Part shown: in pieces, positions 8,638 to 18,148 of the stretch
Position numbering within the stretch: the first letter of the stretch is position 1
How the letters are laid out: each line of letters opens with the position of its first letter
Origin: Microcaldota archaeon
GTDB taxonomy: Archaea; Micrarchaeota; Micrarchaeia; Micrarchaeales; CABMGC01
Assembly: GCA_021848095.1 (NCBI GenBank)
Contig: JAJZMZ010000030.1
Coordinates: 1 to 42,293 of the forward strand
Reading direction: 5' to 3'
Length of the DNA stretch: 42,293 bases
The notes under the pieces: generated by a model
Seen by the model: only the letters and a program-made list of their open reading frames with translations
What the model was told of the DNA's origin: nothing
The model's database searches: none
Program-made: the position numbers and the translations under genes

Positions 8638-9072
8638 ATGCCATTCCAATACACATTTGATAACAAAGTTTGTATACAATGTGGAATTTGTGGAGATGTT
8701 TGTCCAGTTAATGCAATTGACTTTACAAGAGCAAGGCACAAAAATCCAGAGGATAGTAAAAATACATCAGACAATAAAGAAGATATGACTGAGTTTCCAA
8801 TACAAGTAGATAAATGTATAGGATGTATGATTTGTCCAGAGGAGTGTCCGGTTTCTTGTATTACAATATTAAAAGCAGATAAAGAACCATCTTATGCAGA
8901 AAGACAAGGACCAATGTTAACAGAAGAACCTGCAAAGGATGAGTTCAGTTTATCTAAGTATACAAAGATCAGACCAACAAGAATTAAAACAAAGGATCCT
9001 TGGGGTAAGGTGTATATTTACAAACCTAGAAGAAGAAAATCGCAGACAGGTACTTGGGAAAATATGGATTAA
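8638..9072 (+). CDS. 2x[4Fe-4S] ferredoxin-like protein
   Basis: CIQCGICGDVCP and CIGCMICPEECP. Confidence 0.85.
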   Translation: MPFQYTFDNKVCIQCGICGDVCPVNAIDFTRARHKNPEDSKNTSDNKEDMTEFPIQVDKCIGCMICPEECPVSCITILKADKEPSYAERQGPMLTEEPAKDEFSLSKYTKIRPTRIKTKDPWGKVYIYKPRRRKSQTGTWENMD

Positions 9073-10335
9073 TCAGATAGGTTTTGAGATCATACAAGCA
9101 TAGGAACTATCAACTATCTCAACAGTTACTTTATCCCCAACTGTAAGTTCTTTTGACAAAACAGCAACAGGCCTATAATAAATATCTCTTCCAGAAACTA
9201 AACCATTATTATTCTCAGTTACTACTACTTCTTCTCTCAGGCCCTTGAAATTATTGTACTGTAAAACCTGCATTTCACGTATTTCTCTAGACAATTTTGT
9301 ACTTCTTCTTTTTATTTCGTTTGCATTTATTTGTTGCAATTTAGAAGCCTTTGCATGAGGTCTTTGCCAGAACTTTGAGATGTTAGTAATCGTTGGCTTT
9401 ATTCCAAATAACAGTTCTTCGGTTAACTTGAAATCCTTAATACTTTCAGTAGGATAACCAACTATTATATCCGTACTTATGGTTATATCTGGTATTTTAT
9501 TGCGAATGTAATCAAAGTAATATTGTATGTCATACGTAGTGTAATTTCTTTGCATGTCTTTTAGTATTTTGTTACTTCCAGATTGTATTGGCAGGTGTAA
9601 AAACTTGAATACCTTATCTTGTTTTAGAGCTTCTATCAATGAGTCTAAGTATTTGTGTAAATGCTCTGGATTTAACATACCTATTCTAAGCATGAAATCA
9701 CCATCTAAAGCCGCAGCGTGTAGTGCTAACTCAGCTATGTTTGTTTTTTTATCTGCACCATATGCGCCTATGTCTTGAGAGGTTAGTTCTATTTCATAAG
9801 AGCCATTATTTATAGATCTAGAGATTGCTTTTAAGATTACATTTTCATCGAAGCTTTTTAATGGACCTCTCGCGTATTTAGTTTCGCAAAAAGAACAGCT
9901 ACTCAAACAACCCTCACTGATAGGTATCCTAGCTATTATTCCATTGCTATTTATGAATGAGGGTTTCTCTGCAATTGGAACTTCTTGTCCTTCTGGTACT
10001 AGCGTATTAAGTATCTTTATCGTTTCACTAGTTTTCAATATCTTTGCTGTTGGAGATGCCTTTTTGACTATATTGGGAGTAGCTGAAGCTAAACAACCGG
10101 TAACAACTATGTTTTTGTTTAAATTAGATAATCTTTCTAGCTTGCTTATTATCTTTTGTTCTGTTGGCTTCTTTACAGTACATGTATTAAGAATTATATA
10201 ATCATATTTTCCTGCATCATTTAAACGTAAAGTACCTCTGTCTATTGTATGGCCAGCAGATTGCAGTATGTTGTCCATTACGTCGCTATCCGCATTGTTT
10301 AATGTACAACCGTATGTTTCTATGAATACCTTCAA
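9073..10335 (-). CDS. Radical-SAM tRNA methylthiotransferase, archaeal MtaB/CDKAL1-like
   Basis: MKVFIETYGCTLNNADSDVM, radical SAM CLSSCSFC, LPIQSGSNKILKDMQRNYT, C-terminal TRAM-like. Confidence 0.9.
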   Translation of the reverse strand: MKVFIETYGCTLNNADSDVMDNILQSAGHTIDRGTLRLNDAGKYDYIILNTCTVKKPTEQKIISKLERLSNLNKNIVVTGCLASATPNIVKKASPTAKILKTSETIKILNTLVPEGQEVPIAEKPSFINSNGIIARIPISEGCLSSCSFCETKYARGPLKSFDENVILKAISRSINNGSYEIELTSQDIGAYGADKKTNIAELALHAAALDGDFMLRIGMLNPEHLHKYLDSLIEALKQDKVFKFLHLPIQSGSNKILKDMQRNYTTYDIQYYFDYIRNKIPDITISTDIIVGYPTESIKDFKLTEELLFGIKPTITNISKFWQRPHAKASKLQQINANEIKRRSTKLSREIREMQVLQYNNFKGLREEVVVTENNNGLVSGRDIYYRPVAVLSKELTVGDKVTVEIVDSSYACMISKPI

Positions 10336-10436
10336 GCTATCACTAAATTATGTAAATATAAGTTAAATTATTATTCTATCCTATTTATATATTTTGTTAT
10401 ACATATATTATTGTTATAAATTTTCATAGTGATAGA

Positions 10437-10625
10437 ATGCTTTGCGAAAGATGTGGTAAAGAGATACATAAAAATGTTAATTGTGGCTACTGCAACAGGA
10501 AAATTTGTTATAGTTGTCTTAAAAGCTCAAAAAGAGTTACAAAAGTAGAAAAAGCATTTATATGCAAAGACTGCTGGAGTAACATGAAGAAAAGAAAGAA
10601 GTACAAATCAGCGATAGGAGAGTAA
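10437..10625 (+). CDS. Small zinc-finger protein
   Basis: CxxC pairs: MLCERCGKEIHKNVNCGYCNRKICYSCLKS...FICKDCW. Confidence 0.7.
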   Translation: MLCERCGKEIHKNVNCGYCNRKICYSCLKSSKRVTKVEKAFICKDCWSNMKKRKKYKSAIGE

Positions 10626-10692
10626 TTAGTAATTAATTTCTGTGATTAAAGCTCACATAACTTTATATATCTTAAAATAACTTGTAATTAGT

Positions 10693-11607
10693 ATGAGATA
10701 TCAAAATTCTTTTTATCTTTTAGGTTTATCTGTTTTGTTAGTTATATTACCTTTTTCACACACCGGAGGTTTTTATGCGCCTTCTGGCGGATATGTACAT
10801 GGATTTAATATAAGTAATACAATAATAAAAAATCCTTCAGTAAATTATACAAAACAAAACATAAACTTTAGTAATAATTATTTAATTGGATTATTTGGAA
10901 ATAATTACTATTCAAAGTACATAACTTTTTCAAGTTATAATACATTAAATAAAACAACAAATGTAACCTATAATTATACAGTACCTATGCAAAATGGTAC
11001 AGTTATAGAAAGTAATGCTTTATCTACAAATAATACGCTAGGAAAAAAATTGAAAATACTCATAACAGTTAAAAATAACAAAACACTATCTTACTTTGGA
11101 CCTATTACTGCATATTACCTAAATATAACTGCAGAACAGGCATTGAGTATTGGAGCTAAATATGGATTTATTAATGCAACAATAAATGGAATCGAACCAA
11201 TATATAAAAATTATAGTAAAAACTATTCATATTATTTGGTTTGGAAGATCATAAACAATACGTATTATTATCCAAAATTAACTAACACATCAGAGTATTA
11301 CTCAAAAATTTATAAAGGCATTTATGTAGATATAAACAATGGAAGCGTAGTGGGAGAATTTTTATATAATCCAACAAAAACAGTACATTATTATTCAAAT
11401 AATATTACAGGAGTCGCAGATGCCTTTTCCCTATTTCCATTGAATGTTTACAACTCAACAGCTCAAAAATCTCCATCAGGATACAATAGTACAGTTTCAT
11501 TACAATTCAATCCAAATTATCTTTTAATTGAAATGATATTCATTATTGCAGTTATAATAGTAATTGTAGCATTTGTAATTTTTAAGTATGTAATGCACGG
11601 AAAGTAA
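10693..11607 (+). CDS. Secreted/membrane-anchored hypothetical protein
   Basis: N-terminal signal-like helix, many NxS/T sequons, C-terminal TM (LIEMIFIIAVIIVIVAFVIFKYV). Confidence 0.65.
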   Translation: MRYQNSFYLLGLSVLLVILPFSHTGGFYAPSGGYVHGFNISNTIIKNPSVNYTKQNINFSNNYLIGLFGNNYYSKYITFSSYNTLNKTTNVTYNYTVPMQNGTVIESNALSTNNTLGKKLKILITVKNNKTLSYFGPITAYYLNITAEQALSIGAKYGFINATINGIEPIYKNYSKNYSYYLVWKIINNTYYYPKLTNTSEYYSKIYKGIYVDINNGSVVGEFLYNPTKTVHYYSNNITGVADAFSLFPLNVYNSTAQKSPSGYNSTVSLQFNPNYLLIEMIFIIAVIIVIVAFVIFKYVMHGK

Positions 11608-11620
11608 AAATATACTTAGT

Positions 11621-14600
11621 CTAAAGAATTTTTATTTGAATTACTAACTTTTCTCCTTCTATTTCAAACTCTTTAGTTTCTAACTTTTCATTAGATAATT
11701 CTTTGTACATTTTTTTAGCATTTACATAATTAAGTATCTCATTTTCAAATGATTGAATTGCTTCGCTTAACTCGCCAGAAGTTACATAAAATAACTCAAT
11801 TTTATCTTGTTTTTTAAGTGAATGTTCTTTTCTTAAAAGCTGCACCCTTCTTTCAAATTCCCTGACTAATGCTTCATACTTAAGTTTTTGATCAATATGT
11901 GTATCAACATAAATGAAACCATATTTGAAGTTTATTCCATTTTCGGCTGTTAGTTTTTCTATTACATTGAAGTGAGTTTCGTTAATCTGAACAGGACCTT
12001 TTGATGTATGTAATTCATAGTAACCGTTTTTAGATAACTCTTCTTTGATTTTATTGTAGTCTGCTGATTTTAATGCTTCTGACACTGCGTTACTTTTATC
12101 TTTAAACTCAGGACCTATCTTTGAGAAGTTTGGCTTTATCTCTATTGAAACCGACTCTACTTTCTTTAATACAATTTCTTTAACATTAGTATAATCACAA
12201 ATTAATGAACTAAACTTTGTAACTATACTTTCTAACTCTTGAGAAGAAGTTTCTACTGTGACTTTAGACACAGGCCATCTTAATTTTATCCCAGATTGTT
12301 CTCTGCTATTAAGAATACCTGTTATTATTTCATCAACAATTAAAAAGTCTTTTTCTAAATCTTGATTAATAAAATCCTTTGGAATTTTTGGCCATTTATT
12401 TAGGAATATACTTTCCTTATCTTCGCACATTTTTTTATTTGCTTCTAGATACAAATACTCTGAAGAAAATGGAGTGAATGTAGATATCATAACATTTAAG
12501 TTATATAAAATATAATTCATCAACTCTACATAGTACTTTGCTTGCTTCTTTTCGGCAAAAAGTATTTTCTTTTTGAATATCTTTAGATAAAATCTGCTTA
12601 AATCATTTAATAAAAAGTTGCTGATAGAATTATTTGCAACTTGAATTTTGTAATTTGTAAGTGAATCAGTTACAACTTCTAATGTAGAGGATAATCTTGA
12701 AAGAATCCATAAATCTTCTATATCATTTATTTTTTGTATACTTGGTTTTTTAATTTTAGTTGGAACATACTTTGTTAATGAAGTATATTCATTAAATAAA
12801 TTAAACATATTGTAAAGTGTACTTATTTTCTTTTCAGATTCCTTCATTTCATCTTTTTTAAATTGCAAATCTAACCACTGTGTATGACTAGAGCACCATA
12901 ATCTGTAACCATCTGCAGAAGTTATTTTTAGAAGTTCATCTAATGAAATATAATTCCCTAAACTCTTGTGCATCTCTCTTCCATCATCAGATAAAAGCAT
13001 CCCATCTATAACTACATTTTTGAATGGTGCTTTTCCATAAAGCATAACGCTTATTTTTAAAAGTGTTGAGAACCAGCCACGTAATTGATCCTTACCTTCA
13101 AGTATGAACTGTGCTGGAAATAATTTATCAAATTCTTCTTGTGATAAACTTGCTTTGAATACTATTCCAGAGTCGTACCATACATCAAATACATCACTTA
13201 TTCTGGAACTTTCAGCCCCACATTTTTCACATTTTATTTTTATTTCGTCTATGAATGGTTTATGTAAATTAGTAATTGCTGTTGCTTTTTCTTTATTTAC
13301 AGAATTTGAAATTAATTCTTCTTTTGAACCTATGACTTTATCATTATTACATGAAGAACAATGCCAAATTGGAATAGGTATTCCCCAGTATCTTTGACGT
13401 GCTATACTCCAATCAGGAGAGTTTGTTAATACATCATCCATCCAAGATTTTGCCTCTTCTGGATGCCAAGATACTTTTTTATTTTCACTTAACAATTTAC
13501 TTTTTATTTTTTGAATATTAAAGAACCATTGTTTTGTAACTAAAAATAGAAGTTTTTCTTTACATCTCCAACAATGTGGATAACTATGTTTTACCTTGAA
13601 ATGTCCAAAAAGAACATTCATTGCTTTAAGATCTTCGGTTATTTTCATGTTTGCCTCTTCTGGTACCTTTAAGTTAGCATAAGAACCTGCATCATTATTG
13701 TAATTTCCAGATAAATTAACAGGAGAAAATATAGGGAGATTATTTTTCAAGCCTATCTGATAATCTTCTAGACCATGACCTGGTGCTATATGGACAATTC
13801 CGCTTCCTTCTTGAGATGAAACAAGAGTTTCTGCAGAAACTACTTTATGAACATTCCGTAATTCTTTTTGCTTTGGAACTTTATTTTCCATTGGATTAAT
13901 ATAGAAAAGACCATCTAACTCACTTCCGTAGAACTCTGCTTCTATTATAAAGTTGTCCTTAGAAATCTCAGATAAGTACTCTAAACGTGATTTCATAAAA
14001 ATAAGTGATTTATCATTTACTTTTACTTTTACATAAAGTTCTTTTGGATTTATTGCTACAGCGATGTTAGAAGGCAATGTCCATGGAGTTGTTGTCCATA
14101 TTAAGAAGTAAGTATTTTCAGATATCTCTATTTTAGGTTTTGATAACTCTTTATTAACTTTAAACTCTACAAAAATTGAGTTGTCCGTTTCATCAGAGTA
14201 CTCTACTTCTAAAGTACCTTGTGCAAGAACAGTACCGCAATGAGTACAGTAAAGCATTGGTTTTACCCCAGAGTAAAGTAAGCCTTTTTCATTTATTTTT
14301 TTTAAAATATCCCATGCCGATTCAATAAAAGAATTTTCATATGCCAAATAAGGTTTTTCAAAATCAAGTGATGCCCCGAATCTAATAAAATCTTTAGTCA
14401 TAGATGGAATTAATGAGGTTACATACTCTTTACAATAATTTGTAAAGTTTTCAACACCTATTTTAATTTCTATGTCTTTTTTTGATTTGAGTTCCAAAGT
14501 CTTTTCAACTTTATTTTCTATAGGCAATCCATGAACATCGTAACCTGCTTTGTCATGAACATTAAAACCTTGTAATCTGCGAAATCTAATGTAAATATCT

Positions 14601-14773
14601 TTAATTGATTTAACCCAAATCTGACCGGGATGTAAATAACCACTTGAATAAGGAGGGCCATCTAAAAAATAAAATGATTTATTGTTTTTATTTAATGCTT
14701 TTGTTTTTTCTAAAATATTCATTTCTTTCCAGTATTGAAGTATCTGTTCCTCATTTTTTATGAAATTGAACAT
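11621..14773 (-). CDS. ileS: Isoleucyl-tRNA synthetase
   Basis: PPYSSGYLHPGQ, GYDVHGLPIE, MHKSLGNYISL; ORF open to 14830 but MFNFIKNEEQILQYWKE at 14773 is the likelier start. Confidence 0.93.
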   Translation of the reverse strand: MFNFIKNEEQILQYWKEMNILEKTKALNKNNKSFYFLDGPPYSSGYLHPGQIWVKSIKDIYIRFRRLQGFNVHDKAGYDVHGLPIENKVEKTLELKSKKDIEIKIGVENFTNYCKEYVTSLIPSMTKDFIRFGASLDFEKPYLAYENSFIESAWDILKKINEKGLLYSGVKPMLYCTHCGTVLAQGTLEVEYSDETDNSIFVEFKVNKELSKPKIEISENTYFLIWTTTPWTLPSNIAVAINPKELYVKVKVNDKSLIFMKSRLEYLSEISKDNFIIEAEFYGSELDGLFYINPMENKVPKQKELRNVHKVVSAETLVSSQEGSGIVHIAPGHGLEDYQIGLKNNLPIFSPVNLSGNYNNDAGSYANLKVPEEANMKITEDLKAMNVLFGHFKVKHSYPHCWRCKEKLLFLVTKQWFFNIQKIKSKLLSENKKVSWHPEEAKSWMDDVLTNSPDWSIARQRYWGIPIPIWHCSSCNNDKVIGSKEELISNSVNKEKATAITNLHKPFIDEIKIKCEKCGAESSRISDVFDVWYDSGIVFKASLSQEEFDKLFPAQFILEGKDQLRGWFSTLLKISVMLYGKAPFKNVVIDGMLLSDDGREMHKSLGNYISLDELLKITSADGYRLWCSSHTQWLDLQFKKDEMKESEKKISTLYNMFNLFNEYTSLTKYVPTKIKKPSIQKINDIEDLWILSRLSSTLEVVTDSLTNYKIQVANNSISNFLLNDLSRFYLKIFKKKILFAEKKQAKYYVELMNYILYNLNVMISTFTPFSSEYLYLEANKKMCEDKESIFLNKWPKIPKDFINQDLEKDFLIVDEIITGILNSREQSGIKLRWPVSKVTVETSSQELESIVTKFSSLICDYTNVKEIVLKKVESVSIEIKPNFSKIGPEFKDKSNAVSEALKSADYNKIKEELSKNGYYELHTSKGPVQINETHFNVIEKLTAENGINFKYGFIYVDTHIDQKLKYEALVREFERRVQLLRKEHSLKKQDKIELFYVTSGELSEAIQSFENEILNYVNAKKMYKELSNEKLETKEFEIEGEKLVIQIKIL

Positions 14774-14856
14774 TGAATCTCCACTTAAACGTTTTAGAAT
14801 ATATAAATTAAACTTATTAAACCTTTTCAACTAATTATTATTGCAAAAATATTAGT

Positions 14857-15501
14857 GTGTTTATGAGAAATGCTGACTTAGCAACAATTTTAAGAGTATT
14901 AATGGTATTTTTTGTAGCTTATTTAGTTATATTAAAAATAAATCCAGTATATAGTATAATAATACTATTGCTAGCTTTCTTGTTAGATGGAGTCGATGGC
15001 TATCTTGCTATAAGAGAAGCTAGCGAAGGTAAAGTATCTTTCATTATGTACATAAAAGCTGCTAGTGGAAATCCAAAATATAAAAAAGAAATGAAGGAGT
15101 TGAAGGAAGGTATATCAAAAAAATATCCACATGGTCCTAGAATGGACGTTGCTGGAGATAGAGCAGTAGAGTATGCTCTTTGGGCAGTTTTTACATACTT
15201 AAACATACTACCGTTGTTTGTAATTTTAATAGTTATATTTAGGCACTCTTTCGTAGATGGATTAATGGCTGCAAAAGGAACATCTAATAAAATGAAAAGT
15301 AAGTTTGCAAGAGTTGTTTATTCATCAAATATAGGTAGAGGGGGAATAAACATTGTTAAATTTTTGGCATTTTCTTATTTGATTTTAGTTTATGTATCTA
15401 ATTTTCCAATGATTTATGGATACATATTAACAGGTATTCTTCTTTTGTATATAATTTTAAGAGGAGTAGCAGAAGTTTATGAGGTATTTCAGAATGAGTA
15501 A
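14857..15501 (+). CDS. CDP-alcohol phosphatidyltransferase family protein (variant)
   Basis: DGVDGYLA ... GPRMDVAGDR catalytic half-motifs; multiple TM segments. Confidence 0.75.
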   Translation: MFMRNADLATILRVLMVFFVAYLVILKINPVYSIIILLLAFLLDGVDGYLAIREASEGKVSFIMYIKAASGNPKYKKEMKELKEGISKKYPHGPRMDVAGDRAVEYALWAVFTYLNILPLFVILIVIFRHSFVDGLMAAKGTSNKMKSKFARVVYSSNIGRGGINIVKFLAFSYLILVYVSNFPMIYGYILTGILLLYIILRGVAEVYEVFQNE

Positions 15502-16204
15502 TATAAAACCATATATAAGTGTCATAGTTCCAGCAAAGAATGAAGAAAAGTATATAATGAATGTTTTCAAAGGTTTGAAAACTCAAAGTTTTAAAGATTT
15601 TGAAGTAATAATAATAGATGGTGGAAGTACAGATAATACAGTAAAGATATCAAAAAAGTATGCAAGAGTAATTGTTGATAAAAGAAAGGGTATAGGTAGA
15701 GCTAGAAACATTGGTGCAAAGATTGCTAAAGGTAAAGTGCTTGTTTTCATAGATGCAGATACTATGCCTTCAAAAGACACTCTTAAGGCTTATAAAAATA
15801 TAATAAATGATAAGGTTGTAGCTGCTACAGGTCCGATACTCCCACTTGAAAAAACAAACTTAAGAATAACATTAGGATTTAAATTTGTTTCAATATTTTT
15901 TGTAAAGTTAGCAATAAAAATAGGAAAACCAAGTATAGTAGGTTCAAACTTTGCCATATCAAAAAAGGCTTTTAATAAAATTAATGGCTTTGATGAGAAA
16001 TTGATAACTTATGAAGACTGGGATTTATCAAATAGAGTTAAAAAATATGGGAAGATAGAGTTTGTAGATGACGCAGTTGTTTACACAAGCACAAGAAGGG
16101 TTGAGAAGTGGGGAATTTCTGGCTTCTTTATGTTTCATGTAGGAAACATGATACGCTATAACTTATTCAAAAAGTCAAAGGACCACTATGAAGAAATTAG
16201 ATAA
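15479..16204 (+). CDS. Family 2 glycosyltransferase
   Basis: ISVIVPAKNEEKYI, IIIDGGSTDNTV, FIDADT; true start probably ATG at 15494 (MSNIKPYISVIVPAKNE). Confidence 0.88.
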   Translation: MRYFRMSNIKPYISVIVPAKNEEKYIMNVFKGLKTQSFKDFEVIIIDGGSTDNTVKISKKYARVIVDKRKGIGRARNIGAKIAKGKVLVFIDADTMPSKDTLKAYKNIINDKVVAATGPILPLEKTNLRITLGFKFVSIFFVKLAIKIGKPSIVGSNFAISKKAFNKINGFDEKLITYEDWDLSNRVKKYGKIEFVDDAVVYTSTRRVEKWGISGFFMFHVGNMIRYNLFKKSKDHYEEIR

Positions 16205-16209
16205 ATAAA

Positions 16210-17040
16210 TTAAAATAAAGCAAGAATAGCAAGCGAATTTTCTAAAATATGTGCAACTATTGATGGATATATAGAGTTTGTTTTTTTGTATGCATAACCT
16301 GCAAGTATACCAAATACAGTTGCTGCAGTTATCAAAAGAACAAAAGAAACAAGATCTATTGATGAGTAATAACCAGAGTGTAGTAATCCGAATATAATTG
16401 CGCTAGGAACTATCCCAATTCTTTTGACCAATAACCCTCTGAATGTAATCTCTTCGATTATTGGAGCTATTATTGCCACAAAAAAGTAAAACCATATTGG
16501 TGGTGGAGCTGGAGTATTTTGAAATATTGAACCGGTATTCCCAGTTATATTTGAATTAGTCGCATAGGATAAAAATGATGACAAAATTATTGTAAAAAAT
16601 ACTAATGTTATGAATATTCCCACCCCCAGTAAAAGATTTTTAGGGGTTAATGTATGTAAAGAAAGACCAAGCTCTTTTGCAAATCCTTTGTTCATTTTTT
16701 TAACAAGAAATAGGTATGACAAAACAGTAAGTATAAATGTTAACTCAGTTGCTACTGAAGATGCAGCTTCTAAATTAGGTATTATATTAACAGCGTATAG
16801 AAAACTGAAAACTACATTAGTTAATAATAGAAAAACTAGTCCAAGGAATAAAAATATAATACTGTTAAGTACTTTGCTTTTTATTGAAGTTTTAGTTTTA
16901 AAAGTAAGATCTTTTTTTGTTTTTTTCTTTGAATTTAAGGTATATTTATTTGAAGATAAAGCTTTATTTTTATTATTTTTTGATGTTAATTTTGAGTAAG
17001 GAGATTTCTTTGATTTTAAGTTCTTACTTTTTTTAACTAT
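16210..17040 (-). CDS. CPBP (CAAX/bacteriocin-processing) intramembrane metalloprotease; start codon uncertain
   Basis: EEITFRGLL, FGLLHSGYY, HILENSLA; ORF track starts at TTG 16722 but the frame is open to 17040 and encodes another TM plus Lys-rich N-terminus. Confidence 0.7.
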   Translation of the reverse strand: MVKKSKNLKSKKSPYSKLTSKNNKNKALSSNKYTLNSKKKTKKDLTFKTKTSIKSKVLNSIIFLFLGLVFLLLTNVVFSFLYAVNIIPNLEAASSVATELTFILTVLSYLFLVKKMNKGFAKELGLSLHTLTPKNLLLGVGIFITLVFFTIILSSFLSYATNSNITGNTGSIFQNTPAPPPIWFYFFVAIIAPIIEEITFRGLLVKRIGIVPSAIIFGLLHSGYYSSIDLVSFVLLITAATVFGILAGYAYKKTNSIYPSIVAHILENSLAILALF

Positions 17041-17044
17041 TTAA

Positions 17045-17191
17045 TCACTTTTTAAGTTCAGTATAATGACACTTACCACATGCATATCTATTTGCATGAG
17101 ACGCCATCCTTACTCCACATTTAGGACAAAACTTTTCTGCAGCTTTGTAAGGTGTCGTTTTCTTTGCTTTTGTTTCTTTTTTTTCTGCCAT
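17045..17191 (-). CDS. rps27ae: Ribosomal protein eS31 (S27ae)
   Basis: Below track cutoff: [48 protein letters not shown]; CxxC..CxxC zinc ribbon; adjacent to eS24. Confidence 0.9.
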   Translation of the reverse strand: MAEKKETKAKKTTPYKAAEKFCPKCGVRMASHANRYACGKCHYTELKK

Positions 17192-17250
17192 TTAATCAAA
17201 TCTCATTGAATATTAATTTATAATTATTATTGCTTTTCTTCTTTAGCTCC

Positions 17251-17643
17251 TTATTTCTTTTCCTCCTTAGGAGCTTCCTTTTTCTCTTCTTTCTTTTCTT
17301 GCTTTGGTTTTTCTGCCTTAGCCTCTTCTTTCTTTTCCTCTTTTGGCTTTTCTTCTTTTGGTTTTTGTGTTTCTTCTCCCTTAACTGACTTTTCGTACAT
17401 CATCATTTCTTCTTTTTTATTGTAAGAATTAACAGATATGTTACATTCCTGAACTCCGTATTGTTGGTCTATTCTGGTTATAACAGTAAGAGATGGATTT
17501 AAGTTTTGTAATTTACATATCTCTTCTTTTATCTTTCCTTTGCTAGGTGTCTCTCCTTTATAGTAAGCTGTGAAGGTCAACTCATGTCTTTTCAAAAGCT
17601 TATTCTCTTTCTTATTATCTAATTTTAATTCTAAATTTTCCAT
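17251..17643 (-). CDS. rps24e: Ribosomal protein eS24 with long K/E-rich tail
   Basis: LLKRHELTFTAYYKGETPSKGKIKEEICK...YGVQECNISVNSYN; position next to eS31. Confidence 0.85.
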   Translation of the reverse strand: MENLELKLDNKKENKLLKRHELTFTAYYKGETPSKGKIKEEICKLQNLNPSLTVITRIDQQYGVQECNISVNSYNKKEEMMMYEKSVKGEETQKPKEEKPKEEKKEEAKAEKPKQEKKEEKKEAPKEEKK

Positions 17644-18048
17644 CTAAACACTTCCTGTTACTCTAGATATAGCCCGTTTTTCTCCATAAATCATTATTTC
17701 TATCTCTGCACCTGGCTTTACTGTGTTTTGTAAATCCTCAGGTATAGGTATTTCAAATGTTTCATAAGACTCTAAATCCATTATTTGAGCACTATTTCCT
17801 GAAATAGAAACGACTTGTGCTTTTTTCTTACTTATTAATGGTATTTCTATATCCCCGCTGCTAGGTTTTAGTAATGTCCTTTTATTTCCATCAAAAACTC
17901 CTATTCCAGTGATACGCATTTTAGCTGCTCCATGTTTTCCTGGTGCGGATGTTTCTACATCTACCACTCTACATGGGATTCCATCTATAAGAATAAATCT
18001 TCCAGTCTTAACTTCTTTCATTGATGCATATGATATTTCTTCAGACAT
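17644..18048 (-). CDS. eif5A: Translation initiation factor aIF5A
   Basis: GRFILIDGIPCRVVDVETSAPGKHGAAKMRITGIGVFDGNKRTL (hypusination loop PGKHGAAK). Confidence 0.95.
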   Translation of the reverse strand: MSEEISYASMKEVKTGRFILIDGIPCRVVDVETSAPGKHGAAKMRITGIGVFDGNKRTLLKPSSGDIEIPLISKKKAQVVSISGNSAQIMDLESYETFEIPIPEDLQNTVKPGAEIEIMIYGEKRAISRVTGSV

Positions 18049-18148
18049 TTAACCACAGTACTTTCTAATTTCAAAATATGAATTAGTATAGTAGATATTA
18101 TATACAAAAATATTTAAACCCTTTTAGTTTCGGGTTTTTATTTAATAT

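Noticed and set aside
8403-8774. Minus-strand Cys-rich ORFs (8403-8774, 8482-8739)
   Set aside because: Antisense artefacts of the Thr/Gln-rich tail and ferredoxin gene.
11621-14773. Unusual HIGH motif in IleRS (HPGQ)
   Set aside because: Non-HIGH variants at this position are, as far as I recall, normal among archaeal IleRS; rest of the enzyme is ordinary.
16610-16999. Plus-strand 129-aa ORF
   Set aside because: Antisense to the CPBP gene's upstream extension; Phe-rich composition is the complement of the Lys-rich region.
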